Positions 34,581-44,599 of a stretch of DNA of 54,668 bases are shown here, one piece after another. A model generated the notes under the pieces. That model was not told the origin of the DNA. It ran no database searches and worked only from the letters and a program-made list of their open reading frames with translations. Each line of letters begins with the position of its first letter. Position 1 is the first letter of the stretch. The position numbers and the translations under genes are program-made. The stretch is from Deltaproteobacteria bacterium (lineage in GTDB: Bacteria > Desulfobacterota > Syntrophia > Syntrophales > Smithellaceae): positions 1 to 54,668 of the forward strand of contig JAKLGV010000020.1 of NCBI GenBank assembly GCA_022710585.1. The letters run 5' to 3'.

Positions 34581-37019
34581 TTATTCACCAAGTTTTTCAC
34601 TGGCAATTCTCATGCTGTAGAAGGAACGATACACGAAAACAATAGCGATTATGAAGAAGAAGATCGCCAGACCGGTTTTTAAATTCTGATTGGTCATGGT
34701 CACCGCGATTTCCGTGGCCAGCAGACCGAACAGGGTCGTGAATTTGATGACCGGGTTCAAAGAAACCGAAGAGGTATCTTTGAAGGGATCGCCGACGGTG
34801 TCGCCGACAACGCTGGCTTCATGCAGCGGGGTGTTTTTCATCTTCAGGTCGACTTCAACAATCTTCTTGGCATTGTCCCAGCAACCGCCGGCATTGGCCA
34901 TGAAGATCGCCTGGAAGAGACCGAAGAAAGCGATACCGATCAGATAACCGATGAAGAAGTAGGGGTTAAAGAAAGCCAACGCGAGGCACATGAAGAAGAT
35001 CACGATGAAGATGTTGATCATACCCTTCTGAGCGTACTGGGTGCAGATCTTGACGACTTCTTTACTGTCTTCAATGGAAGCTTCCGCCTTGTCCAGATTG
35101 ATGTTCTTCTTAATGTACACAACCGCCTGATACGAACCGGTGGTCACGGCCTGGATGGAAGCGCCGGTGAACCAGTAAATAACGCATCCGCCCATGATCA
35201 AACCGAGGATGATTTCCGGCTGAACCAGAGACAGTTTAGCAATAACATTGCCGAAGAGATGTTCGAGCAGGATGATGATACCGAACACCATCGTGGTCGC
35301 GCCAACAACGGCGGTACCAATCAACACGGGTTTGGCAGTCGCCTTAAAAGTATTGCCCGCGCCATCGGCAGATTCCAAGCAGTGCTTGGCAGCTTCAAAA
35401 TTAGGCGCAATGCCGTATTCTTTTTTCACAACGTCCTTGGTGTCGGGACGGGATTCGATCAGAGACAATTCATAAATGGACTGAGCATTGTCGGAAACCG
35501 GTCCGAAACTGTCAACCGCGATGGTCACAGGGCCCATGCCCAGGAAACCGAAGGCCACCAGACCGAAAGCGAACACCGGGGCGGCAAACGTAAATTCCGG
35601 CGGCATCAATGCCATAACGGACGGGTTTTTCGATACGAAATAAGCAATAAACATCAATATCATGATGGTCAGGCCTTCCCAGAAAGCGGAGTAGTTACCG
35701 GCAACCAGACCGGACAGAATGTTCAAAGAAGGACCGCCCTGTTTGGAAGCATTAACGGTTTCTTCGCAGTGGCGTGAAGAGGTGCTTGTGAATACTTTGG
35801 TAAATTCCGGAATCACCGCGCCGGCGATGGTTCCGCAGCTGATGATCGTGGCCAGAGCCCACCAGAGACTTGTGTAAGGATCAGCCAGGTCGCCCAGCAG
35901 GTAATAACTGGCGGCAAACGTAATCGCGATGGCCACAATCGAGGTAATCCAGACCAGGTTGGTCAAGGGATGTTCAAAGTTAAATTCTTTCTTTTCAGCG
36001 AAAGCAGCTTTGCTGATCATGTCGTTGACAAAGTAAGAAACGAGAGAGGTGATGATCATGAAAATTCTCATGGCGAAGATCCAGACAATCAACTTTCCAC
36101 CCATTTCCTGATTGGTGGCCAGAGCCAGAGCCAGGAAGGTCACCAGCGCAACACCGGTAACACCGTAGGTTTCAAAACCGTCCGCCGTGGGGCCGACGCT
36201 GTCACCCGCGTTGTCGCCCGTACAGTCGGCGATAACACCGGGGTTTTTCGGATCGTCTTCGGGAAGATGGAAAACGATTTTCATCAAGTCGGAACCGATA
36301 TCCGCGATCTTCGTGAAGATACCACCGCAGATACGCAGAGCGGAAGCACCCAGCGATTCACCGATCGCGAAACCGATGAAGCAGGGGCCGACCAGTTCTT
36401 TGGGAATGTAAGCCAGAATGACAATCATGAAGAAAAGCTCGATGCTGACGAGCAGCAGGCCGACGCTCATACCGGAACGCAGACAGATGTTGACGATGTT
36501 CAAGGGCTTGCCGCTCAGTGATGCAAAGGCAGCGCGGGAATTCGCCACGGTGTTGATCCGGATACCGAACCAAGCCACCCCGTAGGAGCCCAGAATACCC
36601 AGAATGGAACAGATCAAAATGATGATGATGTCCGAAGCTGCTTTTCCCTGCAGAGCGCCAAAGTAGTAGACGATACAGATCGCGATCAGAATCCACAATG
36701 CGATGAGGAATTTGCCCTGTTGGAACAAGTAGGTTTTGCAGGTTTCCCAAATCGTCTGGGAAACATCCAGCATCGCCTTGTGCGCGGGCAGATTCTTGGT
36801 TTGCACATACTGCATGAAACCGAAAATCATTCCGATGATGCAGATGATCAAACCGGCGTTAAGAATGGTCAACCCGGCAAGGGAGCCACCCATAAAGCTG
36901 ACTTGCGTCAGATCAGGCAGATTGATGTCGGCTTCACCGGCAAACGCGGCGCCGGCCATGAGCAGAAACATCAATGAGCTCAGTAAAAATGTCCAGATAC
37001 TTCTTTTGTTTTGTAACAT
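34581..37019 (-). CDS. hppA: Membrane-bound proton-translocating pyrophosphatase
   Basis: An 812-residue, multi-span pump that uses pyrophosphate hydrolysis to move H+ or Na+. The first 27 residues look like a cleavable signal. Pyrophosphate-binding residues lie in DIGSDLMKIVF (240-250), which differs from the common DVGADLVGKVE, followed by EDDPKNPGVIADCTGDNAGDS. The K+-dependence position is Lys (K559 in GNTFKA), the K+-independent type. The divergent motif recalls a separate mPPase branch described as Na+-regulated H+ pumps. In syntrophs such pumps recover energy from PPi made by acyl-CoA ligases. The ATG overlaps the pth stop by one nt (TAATG), with AAAGGAGG inside pth. Confidence 0.92.
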   Translation of the reverse strand: MLQNKRSIWTFLLSSLMFLLMAGAAFAGEADINLPDLTQVSFMGGSLAGLTILNAGLIICIIGMIFGFMQYVQTKNLPAHKAMLDVSQTIWETCKTYLFQQGKFLIALWILIAICIVYYFGALQGKAASDIIIILICSILGILGSYGVAWFGIRINTVANSRAAFASLSGKPLNIVNICLRSGMSVGLLLVSIELFFMIVILAYIPKELVGPCFIGFAIGESLGASALRICGGIFTKIADIGSDLMKIVFHLPEDDPKNPGVIADCTGDNAGDSVGPTADGFETYGVTGVALVTFLALALATNQEMGGKLIVWIFAMRIFMIITSLVSYFVNDMISKAAFAEKKEFNFEHPLTNLVWITSIVAIAITFAASYYLLGDLADPYTSLWWALATIISCGTIAGAVIPEFTKVFTSTSSRHCEETVNASKQGGPSLNILSGLVAGNYSAFWEGLTIMILMFIAYFVSKNPSVMALMPPEFTFAAPVFAFGLVAFGFLGMGPVTIAVDSFGPVSDNAQSIYELSLIESRPDTKDVVKKEYGIAPNFEAAKHCLESADGAGNTFKATAKPVLIGTAVVGATTMVFGIIILLEHLFGNVIAKLSLVQPEIILGLIMGGCVIYWFTGASIQAVTTGSYQAVVYIKKNINLDKAEASIEDSKEVVKICTQYAQKGMINIFIVIFFMCLALAFFNPYFFIGYLIGIAFFGLFQAIFMANAGGCWDNAKKIVEVDLKMKNTPLHEASVVGDTVGDPFKDTSSVSLNPVIKFTTLFGLLATEIAVTMTNQNLKTGLAIFFFIIAIVFVYRSFYSMRIASEKLGE

Positions 37020-37612
37020 TATCCATCCTCCTTTTTTAAATTACTTATATTTTTTGTATGGTGTTTAGCCATAGCTTGTTGCAGACCTGATTGAATGATA
37101 TCGGCGGCAGCGTCAGATGCGGATTGGATGATTTCCCGCAACCGGGCTGATTCACCCGGATTAAACTTCTGCAGAACATAATCTTCAACCGGCGTTCGGT
37201 CGGCCGGCTTACCGATACCCATTCTGACCCGCGTGAAATCGGCGGATCCTAAACAGGTGACAATCGATTTCAAACCTTTATGTCCCGCATCGCCTCCTCC
37301 AGCCTTCAGACGCATGGCGCCGAAAGGCAAATCGAGATCATCATGAATCACGATGACATTACCGGTGTCCACCTTAAAATATGCCTGTAAACTTCTTACC
37401 GCGTTACCGCTTAGATTCATATACGTTTGAGGCATGGCCAGCAGCACATTCGCGCCAGCGACTTTACCTCGATTCCAAAGAGCTTCAAAACTTTTCTGCT
37501 TAATATCCACTGCCCATCGGGCGGCAATGGCTTCCAGAACCATGAACCCGATGTTGTGTCTCGTCTGTTGATAGCGGTTTCCGGGATTCCCCAGTCCGAC
37601 AATCAGATACAT
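37019..37612 (-). CDS. pth: Peptidyl-tRNA hydrolase
   Basis: A 197-residue enzyme that recycles tRNA from aborted peptides. The start YLIVGLGNPGNRYQQTRHNIG contains the family's N10/H20-type residues. MPQTYMNLSG, IHDDLDLPFG (catalytic Asp) and GGDAGHKGLKSI follow. GGAGGGAG lies just before the ATG at 37612, so the longer frame to 37672 is not used. It lies between rplY and hppA, as in many deltaproteobacteria where rplY-pth are paired. The tail after about 180 is short and basic. Confidence 0.95.
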   Translation of the reverse strand: MYLIVGLGNPGNRYQQTRHNIGFMVLEAIAARWAVDIKQKSFEALWNRGKVAGANVLLAMPQTYMNLSGNAVRSLQAYFKVDTGNVIVIHDDLDLPFGAMRLKAGGGDAGHKGLKSIVTCLGSADFTRVRMGIGKPADRTPVEDYVLQKFNPGESARLREIIQSASDAAADIIQSGLQQAMAKHHTKNISNLKKEDG

Positions 37613-37704
37613 GATCTGCTCTCCCTCCTCTGTGCGGCGTGTAAAGAATTTCTTTAAATTCGAGAGCAGCACCCGCTATCACCCGATCATGACCTGCTAT
37701 AAAC

Positions 37705-38379
37705 TTACTTCCCCTTCTCTTTCTCTGCAGGAGCTGCAGCAGCGCCGGTCGCTTCAGTTCCTTCCGCCTTGGCTCCTTCTTCAGCTCCCTGTTCTTTCGC
37801 TTCCTCCGTCTTGGACACTCTGATCATCGCCACTGCAGCCACGGACGTATCGGGACGGTCCAGCAGCGTGATGCCTTCGGCCACTTTCAGATCTCGGATT
37901 CGGATGGAATCGCCGATGTCCAGATTAGTGACATCCACATCAATATGATCGGGCAAATCCAGCGGGAGGCACGAGACTTTAACATCGCGCTTCAGGTGCT
38001 GCAATTCACCGCCCAGATCCACGCCGATGGCCTTACCGAGAAAACGCAGTGAAACATCCATCGTAATCTTTCTTTTGACATCGACTTCATAAAAATCCAC
38101 GTGATAAAGTTTTCCGGTCAGCGGCTGCACCTGCAATTCTTTAATAAGCGACAGCTTCTCCACCTTATTGCCGCCGTCATCAATGCTCAGTTTGATGAAT
38201 GCGTGATCTTTCTTATCCTTATGCAGCTGAATGAGTTCATCGCTCTTCACTGCCAGTAAAATATTGTCTGCAGAGCGGCCGTAAAAAACCGCCGGAACAA
38301 GCCCCTGATCCCGTAAACGGCGGGCTGGTCCTTTCTTCTGTTCTTTACGGACTTGAGCCGCTAAATCTGTTACCTCCAT
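37705..38379 (-). CDS. rplY: 50S ribosomal protein bL25 (general stress protein Ctc form)
   Basis: A 224-residue protein binding 5S rRNA. The N-terminal domain, VRKEQKKGPARRLRDQGLVPAVFYG, is the bL25 start, and the C-terminal TL5/Ctc domain follows (DVSLRFLGKAIGVDLGG, DVTNLDIGDSIRIRDL). A Glu/Ala-rich tail ends in EKEKGK. GAGGAGG precedes the ATG at 38379; a longer in-frame start overlaps the prs stop and is not used. It lies 17 nt after prs, and pth follows. Confidence 0.95.
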   Translation of the reverse strand: MEVTDLAAQVRKEQKKGPARRLRDQGLVPAVFYGRSADNILLAVKSDELIQLHKDKKDHAFIKLSIDDGGNKVEKLSLIKELQVQPLTGKLYHVDFYEVDVKRKITMDVSLRFLGKAIGVDLGGELQHLKRDVKVSCLPLDLPDHIDVDVTNLDIGDSIRIRDLKVAEGITLLDRPDTSVAAVAMIRVSKTEEAKEQGAEEGAKAEGTEATGAAAAPAEKEKGK

Positions 38380-38396
38380 GGGTTCCTCCTCTATAT

Positions 38397-39338
38397 CTAT
38401 ATAAATAATGAACTGACTGAATCGTTGTAATAAATCCGGCGCACCGCTTCGCTTAAGATGCCGGATACCGATAAAACCTTTATTTTTTTGCAATTTCCGG
38501 CCCGCTCGTTCAGCGGGATGGTATCCGTCACAATCACTTCGGTAATTTCAGAATTTTCGATGCGCTCGATCGCCGGTCCGGAAAGCACGGGATGGGTGCA
38601 GCAAACGGACGTTTCCAGGGCACCCGCTTTTTTCATCGCATTGGCCGCCTGAACCACCGTTCCCGCCGTATCGACCATATCGTCCAGAATGATGACTCTT
38701 TTCCCCTTGACATCGCCGATAATATTCATGGCCTCGGCTTCGTTCGGCCCTTCCCTTCTTTTATCAATAATCGCCAGAGAAGCGCCCAGCCGCTTGCCGA
38801 AAGATCTGGCGCGCTCCACGCCACCGGCATCCGGTGAAACAATGACCGTGTTGTCCAGATACTGCCTTTTCATATAGTCGAGCAACACCGGTTTGGCGAA
38901 AAGATTATCCACGGGAATATTAAAAAAGCCCTGAATCTGCCCCGCGTGCAGATCCATGGATAAAACGCGATTGGCGCCGGCGGTCGTAATTAAATCCGCA
39001 ACGAGTTTGGCGGTAATCGGCGCCCGGGAGGCCACTTTCCGATCCTGCCTGGCATATCCATAATAAGGAACTACGGCTGTAATTCTTTCCACCGAAGCTC
39101 TTTTCATCGCGTCGATCATGATGAGCAGTTCCATCAGCGTAACATTGACCGGCGGGCACGTGGACTGGATAATAAAAACATCCATTCCCCTGACGTTTTC
39201 GTCGATCTCTACACGGGTTTCCCCGTCACTGAACGTTGATACATTCGCCTTGCCCAGCGAAACGCCCAGTTGATTACAAATTTTTTGAGCCAGTTCCCGA
39301 TTGGAATTACCGGAAAAAACTCTAATCTTTTCTAGCAT
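38397..39338 (-). CDS. prs: Ribose-phosphate pyrophosphokinase
   Basis: A 313-residue enzyme making PRPP from ribose 5-phosphate and ATP. It contains FSGNSNREL at the start, [16 protein letters not shown], the Arg-Gln [11 protein letters not shown] loop, [12 protein letters not shown] and the PRPP motif [17 protein letters not shown] lies 9 nt before the ATG. The cluster order tRNA-Gln, prs, rplY, pth is common in deltaproteobacteria. PRPP also feeds the histidine pathway, where HisF acts. Confidence 0.96.
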   Translation of the reverse strand: MLEKIRVFSGNSNRELAQKICNQLGVSLGKANVSTFSDGETRVEIDENVRGMDVFIIQSTCPPVNVTLMELLIMIDAMKRASVERITAVVPYYGYARQDRKVASRAPITAKLVADLITTAGANRVLSMDLHAGQIQGFFNIPVDNLFAKPVLLDYMKRQYLDNTVIVSPDAGGVERARSFGKRLGASLAIIDKRREGPNEAEAMNIIGDVKGKRVIILDDMVDTAGTVVQAANAMKKAGALETSVCCTHPVLSGPAIERIENSEITEVIVTDTIPLNERAGNCKKIKVLSVSGILSEAVRRIYYNDSVSSLFI

Positions 39339-39363
39339 TTAAATAAAACTCCGCGACTTATAC

Positions 39364-39438
39364 TGGCTGGGGCGGGAGGATTCGAACCTCCGAATGCAGG
39401 AACCAAAATCCTGTGTCTTACCGCTTGACGACGCCCCA
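39364..39438 (-). tRNA. tRNA-Gln (anticodon UUG)
   Basis: A complete 75-nt tRNA with CCA encoded. The acceptor stem TGGGGCG pairs with CGCCCCA, then discriminator G and CCA. The anticodon stem CAGGA/TCCTG holds the loop TTTTGGT with anticodon TTG, reading CAA/CAG. The T-arm GGAGG-TTCGAAT-CCTCC is canonical. It sits between ispE and prs on the same strand. Confidence 0.96.
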
Positions 39439-39491
39439 ATCAAATTTAATGCAGGGTATGAGTTGACTATCTTGAAAGGAAGGATTAATGA

Positions 39492-40352
39492 TTACAGAGA
39501 GTTGACAAGAAACATCGCATATGGAGCAGGGAGTTCTTTCTCTATAATCTCCAAGGCTTTTTTTGCCTCTTCACCGTTCCTCAATATACCAAAGACAGTG
39601 GGACCGCTACCCGACATCAATGCGCCAAGCGCACCGTGCCTGAGCAACATTTGCTTGAGATCAGCCAGTTCCGGATGTATCTTCAGTGAAACTGACTCCA
39701 AGTCATTATGCAATCCGCAAACTATGTCGCCCAGATCCAAAAATCGCGGAATGCTATAATTATTTTTCCCCCTTGTCAATCTTAAATTGAGGTTTTGATA
39801 AATCATTTTTGTGGAGAGGTCAAAAGGCGGTTTGATCAGTAAAACATCCAACTTCGGCAGGCCGCGCAGGTGTTTGAGGCGATCCCCCACCCCTGACGCT
39901 AAGGCCGCGTTTCCAAAGATAAAAAAAGGAACGTCCGCTCCAATTTTTGCTCCGATTTTTAAAAGTTCCGTCTTTTTCAGACCTAGGGAACAGATTTTAT
40001 TCAGAGCCATGATTGTGGTTGCGGCGTCGGAACTTCCGCCTCCCAGACCGGCGGTCATCGGAATTCTTTTATGAAGGGTAATTTCCATGCCCGACTGATA
40101 GTCACAGTAATCAAAAACGGCTTTCGCTGCACGCACGATAAGATTTTTTTCATCGGTCGGTAAATCCGTTCCCGGGCAATGCAAAACGATGCCCTTCGGT
40201 AGGGGCGAAAAGATTAATTCATCATGCAGAGATATTTTCTGCATCAATGAAAAAATATCATGATAGCCGTCGGCGCGCTTACGAATGACCCGCAGGAAGA
40301 GATTGATTTTCGCCGGCGCGATCCAGCGCGTTTCAACCCTTTTCTTTGACAT
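39492..40352 (-). CDS. ispE: 4-diphosphocytidyl-2-C-methyl-D-erythritol kinase
   Basis: A 286-residue GHMP kinase of the MEP isoprenoid pathway. It begins APAKINLFLRVIRKRADGYHD, has the ATP loop PMTAGLGGGSSDAATTIMA and ends with LMSGSGPTVFGIL. The start overlaps the DUF1844 gene by 20 nt, indicating coupling. Isoprenoids made here could feed the quinone or lipid substrates of the geranylgeranyl-reductase-family protein. Confidence 0.96.
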   Translation of the reverse strand: MSKKRVETRWIAPAKINLFLRVIRKRADGYHDIFSLMQKISLHDELIFSPLPKGIVLHCPGTDLPTDEKNLIVRAAKAVFDYCDYQSGMEITLHKRIPMTAGLGGGSSDAATTIMALNKICSLGLKKTELLKIGAKIGADVPFFIFGNAALASGVGDRLKHLRGLPKLDVLLIKPPFDLSTKMIYQNLNLRLTRGKNNYSIPRFLDLGDIVCGLHNDLESVSLKIHPELADLKQMLLRHGALGALMSGSGPTVFGILRNGEEAKKALEIIEKELPAPYAMFLVNSL

Positions 40353-40737
40353 AGCGCATTTTCAGCTCGTAGAGAACGCCCTGGAGCAGGCTGTTTTCGT
40401 CATTGTCGAGATTGCCTTTGGTTTTTTCATGGAGCATATCCAGAATATCAATGGTCTGTTTGGCCGCCGGCAGATTCTTTTGCGGCGTGTCGCCTTCGTT
40501 TTCCGGAAAATCTCCGAAATGAAAAAGGGCCGATGTGCTGAGCGATAAAATGAAATTGGTAAAATTCACTGAAGGATAGTGCATTTCACTGTCGGACGCC
40601 GGCTGGGCGCTTTCCTTCTTTTCCTGCTTCTCTTCGCCCGCCGCCTTTACTTCCTCCTGCGGTTGATCGTCAGCGGATTCTCCGAAATAACGCTTGTCCT
40701 TGACGACGAATCCCGAATCCTTTTTCTTTTCTTCCAT
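40333..40737 (-). CDS. DUF1844 domain protein
   Basis: A 134-residue protein. Residues 1-60 are low-complexity and charged (Lys/Glu). The conserved part, VNFTNFILSLSTSALFHFGD, then DMLHEKTKGNLDNDENSLLQG, is the DUF1844 domain. This gene is often next to ispE in deltaproteobacteria. Function unknown. Its end overlaps ispE. Confidence 0.85.
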   Translation of the reverse strand: MEEKKKDSGFVVKDKRYFGESADDQPQEEVKAAGEEKQEKKESAQPASDSEMHYPSVNFTNFILSLSTSALFHFGDFPENEGDTPQKNLPAAKQTIDILDMLHEKTKGNLDNDENSLLQGVLYELKMRYVKEKG

Positions 40738-40808
40738 TAATTTCTTCCTCCCTTTGCTGCGTGATAGCGCTCATTAGCCCAGCACTTTATGTCATAAGTT
40801 TGTGATTT

Positions 40809-40885
40809 GTCATTTCGACCGGAGGGAGAAATCTATTCAATGCTTCCTAAGATTTCTCAGTCACTCCGTTCCTTCGAAATGACAT
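40809..40885. repeat. Imperfect inverted-repeat (REP-like) element
   Basis: TCATTTCGACCGGAGGGAG begins the element and CTCCGTTCCTTCGAAATGACA ends it, with AGAAATCT/AGATTTCT inside. The two arms form a long imperfect stem. It fills the spacer between clpB and the DUF1844 gene. Sequences of this kind occur as dispersed repeats in many genomes. Confidence 0.65.
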
Positions 40886-40932
40886 CTTATTTTCTGTCAG
40901 TTGGTAGTAGTTTTCTCCAAATAAAATCTTGA

Positions 40933-43521
40933 TTATTTTTTCGTTAAACTGATTTCACCTTTTCTGGACTGGTCAATCAAAATGTTGTCGCCTTCCGCGA
41001 ATTTTCCCGCCAGAATATCCATCGCCAGCGGATCGAGAATAAGCTTCTGCAGCGAGCGTTTCAGCGGCCGCGCCCCGTAAACCGGGCTGTAGCCCTGCTC
41101 CGCGATAAAGTCTTTGGCTTTTTTCGTCAATTCCACGCTCAACTTGCGTTCTTTAAGGCGTTTATCAATCAGCGCCATCTGAATCTCAACGATCTGATAA
41201 ATATCTTCCAGCTTCAGCGCTGCAAACATAATAATATCATCGATGCGGTTCAAAAATTCCGGCTTGAATGTTGCCCGCAGTACGTCCATCGAACGGTTTT
41301 TCTTTTCCTCGTCAGAAATTGATGGATCCTGAATCCACTGACTGCCTACGTTAGACGTCATAATCACCACCGTGTTCTTGAAATCCACCGTCCGGCCATG
41401 TCCGTCAGTCAACCGGCCGTCATCGAGAATCTGCAGCAGAATATTGAACACATCCGGATGCGCTTTTTCAATTTCATCAAACAGCAAAACACTGTATGGC
41501 TTACGGCGCACCGCTTCGGTGAGATAACCGCCCTCGTCATAGCCGACATAACCGGGAGGAGCGCCGATCAGACGCGCCACCGCGTGCTTTTCCATATATT
41601 CCGACATATCGATTCTGATCATGGCCTGTTCATTGTCGAACATAAATTCAGCCAGAGCCCGTGCCAGTTCCGTTTTGCCCACGCCCGTCGGCCCCAGAAA
41701 AATAAAAGAACCGATGGGACGGTTCGGATCCTGCAGGCCGGAGCGCGCGCGGCGCAAAGCGGCGGATACGGAAGCAATGCCTTCATCCTGACCGATCACG
41801 CGTCTCTTGAGACGCTCTTCCATATGAATCAGCTTCTGCACGTCGCTTTCCATCATGCGAGCCAGCGGTATACCTGTCCAGTTGGAAACCACTTCAGCCA
41901 CGTCTTCCGCGTCTACTTCCTCCTTAATCATCTGATCATCTTTTTGAACATCATCCAGTTTTTTCTGTGCCGCCTGAAGTTCTTTATCCAGATCAACCAG
42001 TTTGCCGTAACGGATTTCCGCCACTTTCTCGAGATTGCCTTCGCGCTCGGCAGACAGCTCTTCCATTTTCAAGTCTTCAATTTTCTTTTTAATGTCCTGG
42101 ATTTTATTGTTGATGTCTTTCCCTGTCGACCATCGCACCTTCATCTGATCGCCCTTTGCCTTCAATTCAGCAAGCTCCTTTTCCAGCTTGTCGCGCCTTT
42201 CTTTGGTCGCTTTATCCGTCTCTTTTTTCAGCGACTGTTTTTCTATCTCCAATTGAATGATTTTGCGGTCGACGGCGTCAATCTCTGAAGGTTTGCTGTC
42301 CAGTTCAATCTTTAAACGGGAGGCTGCCTCGTCAATCAGATCCACCGCCTTGTCCGGCAGAAAACGGTCCGTGATGTAGCGGTGCGAAAGCGTCGCCGCG
42401 GCAACGATGGCCGAATCCTTGATGCCCACCCGGTGATGGACCGCGTAACGTTCTTTCAAACCGCGCAGAATGGCAATCGTATCTTCAACGGTCGGTTCCT
42501 TGACCAGAACCGGCTGGAAGCGCCGCTCCAGAGCGGCATCTTTTTCGATATATTTGCGATATTCGTTGAGCGTCGTTGCGCCCACGCAGCGCAGCTCGCC
42601 GCGCGCCAGAGCGGGTTTGAGCATGTTGGAAGCGTCCATCGAACCTTCCGAAGCGCCCGCGCCGACCATCGTATGAATTTCATCGATGAAAAGGATGATC
42701 TCGCCTTCGGCGCTGATGACTTCTTTCAGCACCGCCTTCAGCCGCTCCTCGAACTCGCCGCGGTATTTCGCGCCGGCGACCAGCGCGCCGATATCCAGTC
42801 CGATCACCCGTTTGTTCTTAAGGCTTTCCGGCACATCCCCGTTGACAATACGCTGCGCCAGACCCTCGACGATGGCCGTTTTCCCGACGCCCGGCTCGCC
42901 GATGAGCACGGGATTGTTTTTGGTGCGCCGGGAAAGCACCTGCATGATTCTCCGTATCTCATCATCCCGTCCGATCACCGGATCAAACTTGCTTTTTTTC
43001 GCCAGCGCGTTGAAATCACGGGCGTAGCGTTCCAGAGCCTGATACTTGCCTTCCGGATTCGGATCGGTCACGCGCTGATTGCCGCGGATGTCCTTCAGAA
43101 CCTTGAAAATATGGTCTTTCGTCACGCCGGTCTGACGCAGGATTTTGCCCGCCTGCCCTTCCTTTTCTTCAGCCATGGCAATCAGCACATGTTCGGCACT
43201 CATGTATTCGTCTTTAAGCTGCGCCGCTTCGGTCATCGCCTTATCCAGAATCTTATTAAGTCTGTTTCCCAGATACACTTCCCCGGCGCCCACGCCCTGA
43301 ACGCTGGGCTGCTTCTTCAAATGAGCCTCGAGCTCCTTTTCAATCTCTTGCGGGGAAGCATTTAACTTATTAATGATGGCGCTGACGATGCTGTCATCCT
43401 GCCTTAAAAAACAAACGAGAAGATGTTCGGGATCAATCGCCTGATGACCGAGAGAGTTGACGAGCGACTGCGTCTCCTGCAGAGCTTCCTGAACTTTCAA
43501 TGTAAATTTATCAAAACGCAT
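40933..43521 (-). CDS. clpB: ATP-dependent chaperone ClpB
   Basis: An 862-residue disaggregase of normal length. The Clp N-domain is 1-145, NBD1 has [15 protein letters not shown] (near 205), the coiled-coil middle domain is about 410-525, and NBD2 has [17 protein letters not shown] (near 605). It works with DnaK to rescue aggregated proteins. The start is 11 nt after the diadenylate-cyclase-like gene, and AAAGG is before the ATG. rpoH, the heat-shock sigma factor, is encoded 2 kb away. Confidence 0.97.
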   Translation of the reverse strand: MRFDKFTLKVQEALQETQSLVNSLGHQAIDPEHLLVCFLRQDDSIVSAIINKLNASPQEIEKELEAHLKKQPSVQGVGAGEVYLGNRLNKILDKAMTEAAQLKDEYMSAEHVLIAMAEEKEGQAGKILRQTGVTKDHIFKVLKDIRGNQRVTDPNPEGKYQALERYARDFNALAKKSKFDPVIGRDDEIRRIMQVLSRRTKNNPVLIGEPGVGKTAIVEGLAQRIVNGDVPESLKNKRVIGLDIGALVAGAKYRGEFEERLKAVLKEVISAEGEIILFIDEIHTMVGAGASEGSMDASNMLKPALARGELRCVGATTLNEYRKYIEKDAALERRFQPVLVKEPTVEDTIAILRGLKERYAVHHRVGIKDSAIVAAATLSHRYITDRFLPDKAVDLIDEAASRLKIELDSKPSEIDAVDRKIIQLEIEKQSLKKETDKATKERRDKLEKELAELKAKGDQMKVRWSTGKDINNKIQDIKKKIEDLKMEELSAEREGNLEKVAEIRYGKLVDLDKELQAAQKKLDDVQKDDQMIKEEVDAEDVAEVVSNWTGIPLARMMESDVQKLIHMEERLKRRVIGQDEGIASVSAALRRARSGLQDPNRPIGSFIFLGPTGVGKTELARALAEFMFDNEQAMIRIDMSEYMEKHAVARLIGAPPGYVGYDEGGYLTEAVRRKPYSVLLFDEIEKAHPDVFNILLQILDDGRLTDGHGRTVDFKNTVVIMTSNVGSQWIQDPSISDEEKKNRSMDVLRATFKPEFLNRIDDIIMFAALKLEDIYQIVEIQMALIDKRLKERKLSVELTKKAKDFIAEQGYSPVYGARPLKRSLQKLILDPLAMDILAGKFAEGDNILIDQSRKGEISLTKK

Positions 43522-43532
43522 ATCGATTTCCT

Positions 43533-44405
43533 TTATTCAATCGGCTTCTCAATCGTCACAAAGAGTTTGCCGTTTTTAAAAACTGTCACGTTGCCTGAAG
43601 ATTCAGAGACCACGATGGCAACGGCTTTCGTTACACTGGTGATACCGGCGGCGGCAATGTGGCGGCTTCCCAGACCGGGCGGGAAATCCCGGCTGTCCAG
43701 AGCGGCGCTCAGATGCCTTCCCGCGGTCACCAGCACTCCGTTTTCCTTGATCACAAAAGCGCCATCAATGGCGGAAAGTTCCTTGATGGTTTCCTCCAGT
43801 TCCGGATTCAGAATATTCCGTTGCTCTTCCGGATAACCGGAAAAAGGATTGATGATCATCTGCCGGGAAAGCTGCATGACTTTTTCATCATCCCCCAGAA
43901 CAAAGACCGTTCCCACCTTCCGGCTTTCCCTGCCCTGCGCGCCCAGCTCGCAGGCAATATTGAGAACGGCGTTGAACACTTCCGGCCGGACATTTTCAAT
44001 CACATCGTTAATAAAATCTGACGTCAGAATCTCAAATTCCTTGCCCACATCAATCACGAAAATACTGTCAGCATAACCGAACCTGGGCACCCCGCTCAGA
44101 CAGACCACCTTATCGCCCCGTTTCAGAATTCCCAGAACAATCCCCTGAGCGATCGCAATTTTTATTTTTCCCACGCGCGTCAGATTCACATCGGGCGTGT
44201 ATAAAATCCGGGCCTGCTTTTTCAGTTCTTCAGATATTCCCTCATTCTCGCGGGAGACAATAATAATGTTGATGTCCTTTTTCATTTCATCAAGAATCAG
44301 TTCGGCATCATTGATGACATCCACACAAACCATCAAAGCGTTCGCCTTGATTTCATGCGCGATCTTACCGGCATGTTCAATCATGGTTTTGTTTACTGTT
44401 CTCAT
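43533..44405 (-). CDS. DisA_N-domain diadenylate cyclase-like protein, variant RHI motif
   Basis: A 290-residue protein. An N-terminal pyruvate-kinase-C-like region (1-110, [19 protein letters not shown]) is followed by a DisA_N (DAC) domain. The catalytic DGA is at 214-216. The second motif, normally RHR, reads RHI (248-250), then AAAGI and [11 protein letters not shown]. Cyclic di-AMP synthases need both motifs; loss of the last Arg may lower or change activity. The layout recalls DacZ-like proteins. It is transcribed just before clpB from a good promoter, which may connect a second-messenger protein with heat stress. Confidence 0.85.
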   Translation of the reverse strand: MRTVNKTMIEHAGKIAHEIKANALMVCVDVINDAELILDEMKKDINIIIVSRENEGISEELKKQARILYTPDVNLTRVGKIKIAIAQGIVLGILKRGDKVVCLSGVPRFGYADSIFVIDVGKEFEILTSDFINDVIENVRPEVFNAVLNIACELGAQGRESRKVGTVFVLGDDEKVMQLSRQMIINPFSGYPEEQRNILNPELEETIKELSAIDGAFVIKENGVLVTAGRHLSAALDSRDFPPGLGSRHIAAAGITSVTKAVAIVVSESSGNVTVFKNGKLFVTIEKPIE

Positions 44406-44432
44406 ATCGTCCCCTTTTTATTGATTTTTCAT

Positions 44433-44461
44433 AGAATAAGCACAAAAACGCCCTCTGTCAA
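44433..44461 (-). promoter_or_regulatory. Promoter of the diadenylate-cyclase-like/clpB operon
   Basis: TTGACA (44461-44456) and TATTCT (44438-44433), spaced 17 bp, lie 27 nt upstream of the ATG at 44405. This is a sigma-70-type match; a sigma-32 site is not seen. Confidence 0.65.
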
Positions 44462-44534
44462 GATTGGAAGTGTGGAATGTTGTTATTTTTTTTGAATCTG
44501 GACATCCTTTTAAGAAAAAGCCTCTTTAGAGGGA

Positions 44535-44563
44535 TTGCATCATTTCTCGGCTTCTTATATAAG
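44535..44563 (+). promoter_or_regulatory. Promoter of the PAS-LuxR gene
   Basis: TTGCAT (44535-44540), 17-bp spacer and TATAAG (44558-44563) lie 36 nt upstream of the ATG at 44600. The -10 is 5 of 6; the -35 is weaker. Confidence 0.5.
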
Positions 44564-44599
44564 ACTTCGCAGCACAAACAGGAGTAAAGAGAACATTAT

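Noticed and set aside
34821..35777. Long plus-strand frame opposite hppA
   Set aside because: Antisense shadow of a well-conserved gene; its His/Asp-rich composition is an artefact.
41398..43365. Two long plus-strand frames opposite clpB
   Set aside because: Shadows of clpB with no start signals or homology.
44406..44470. Sigma-32 promoter for the clpB operon
   Set aside because: No CTTGAAA/CCCCAT pair is present; the site found is sigma-70-like.
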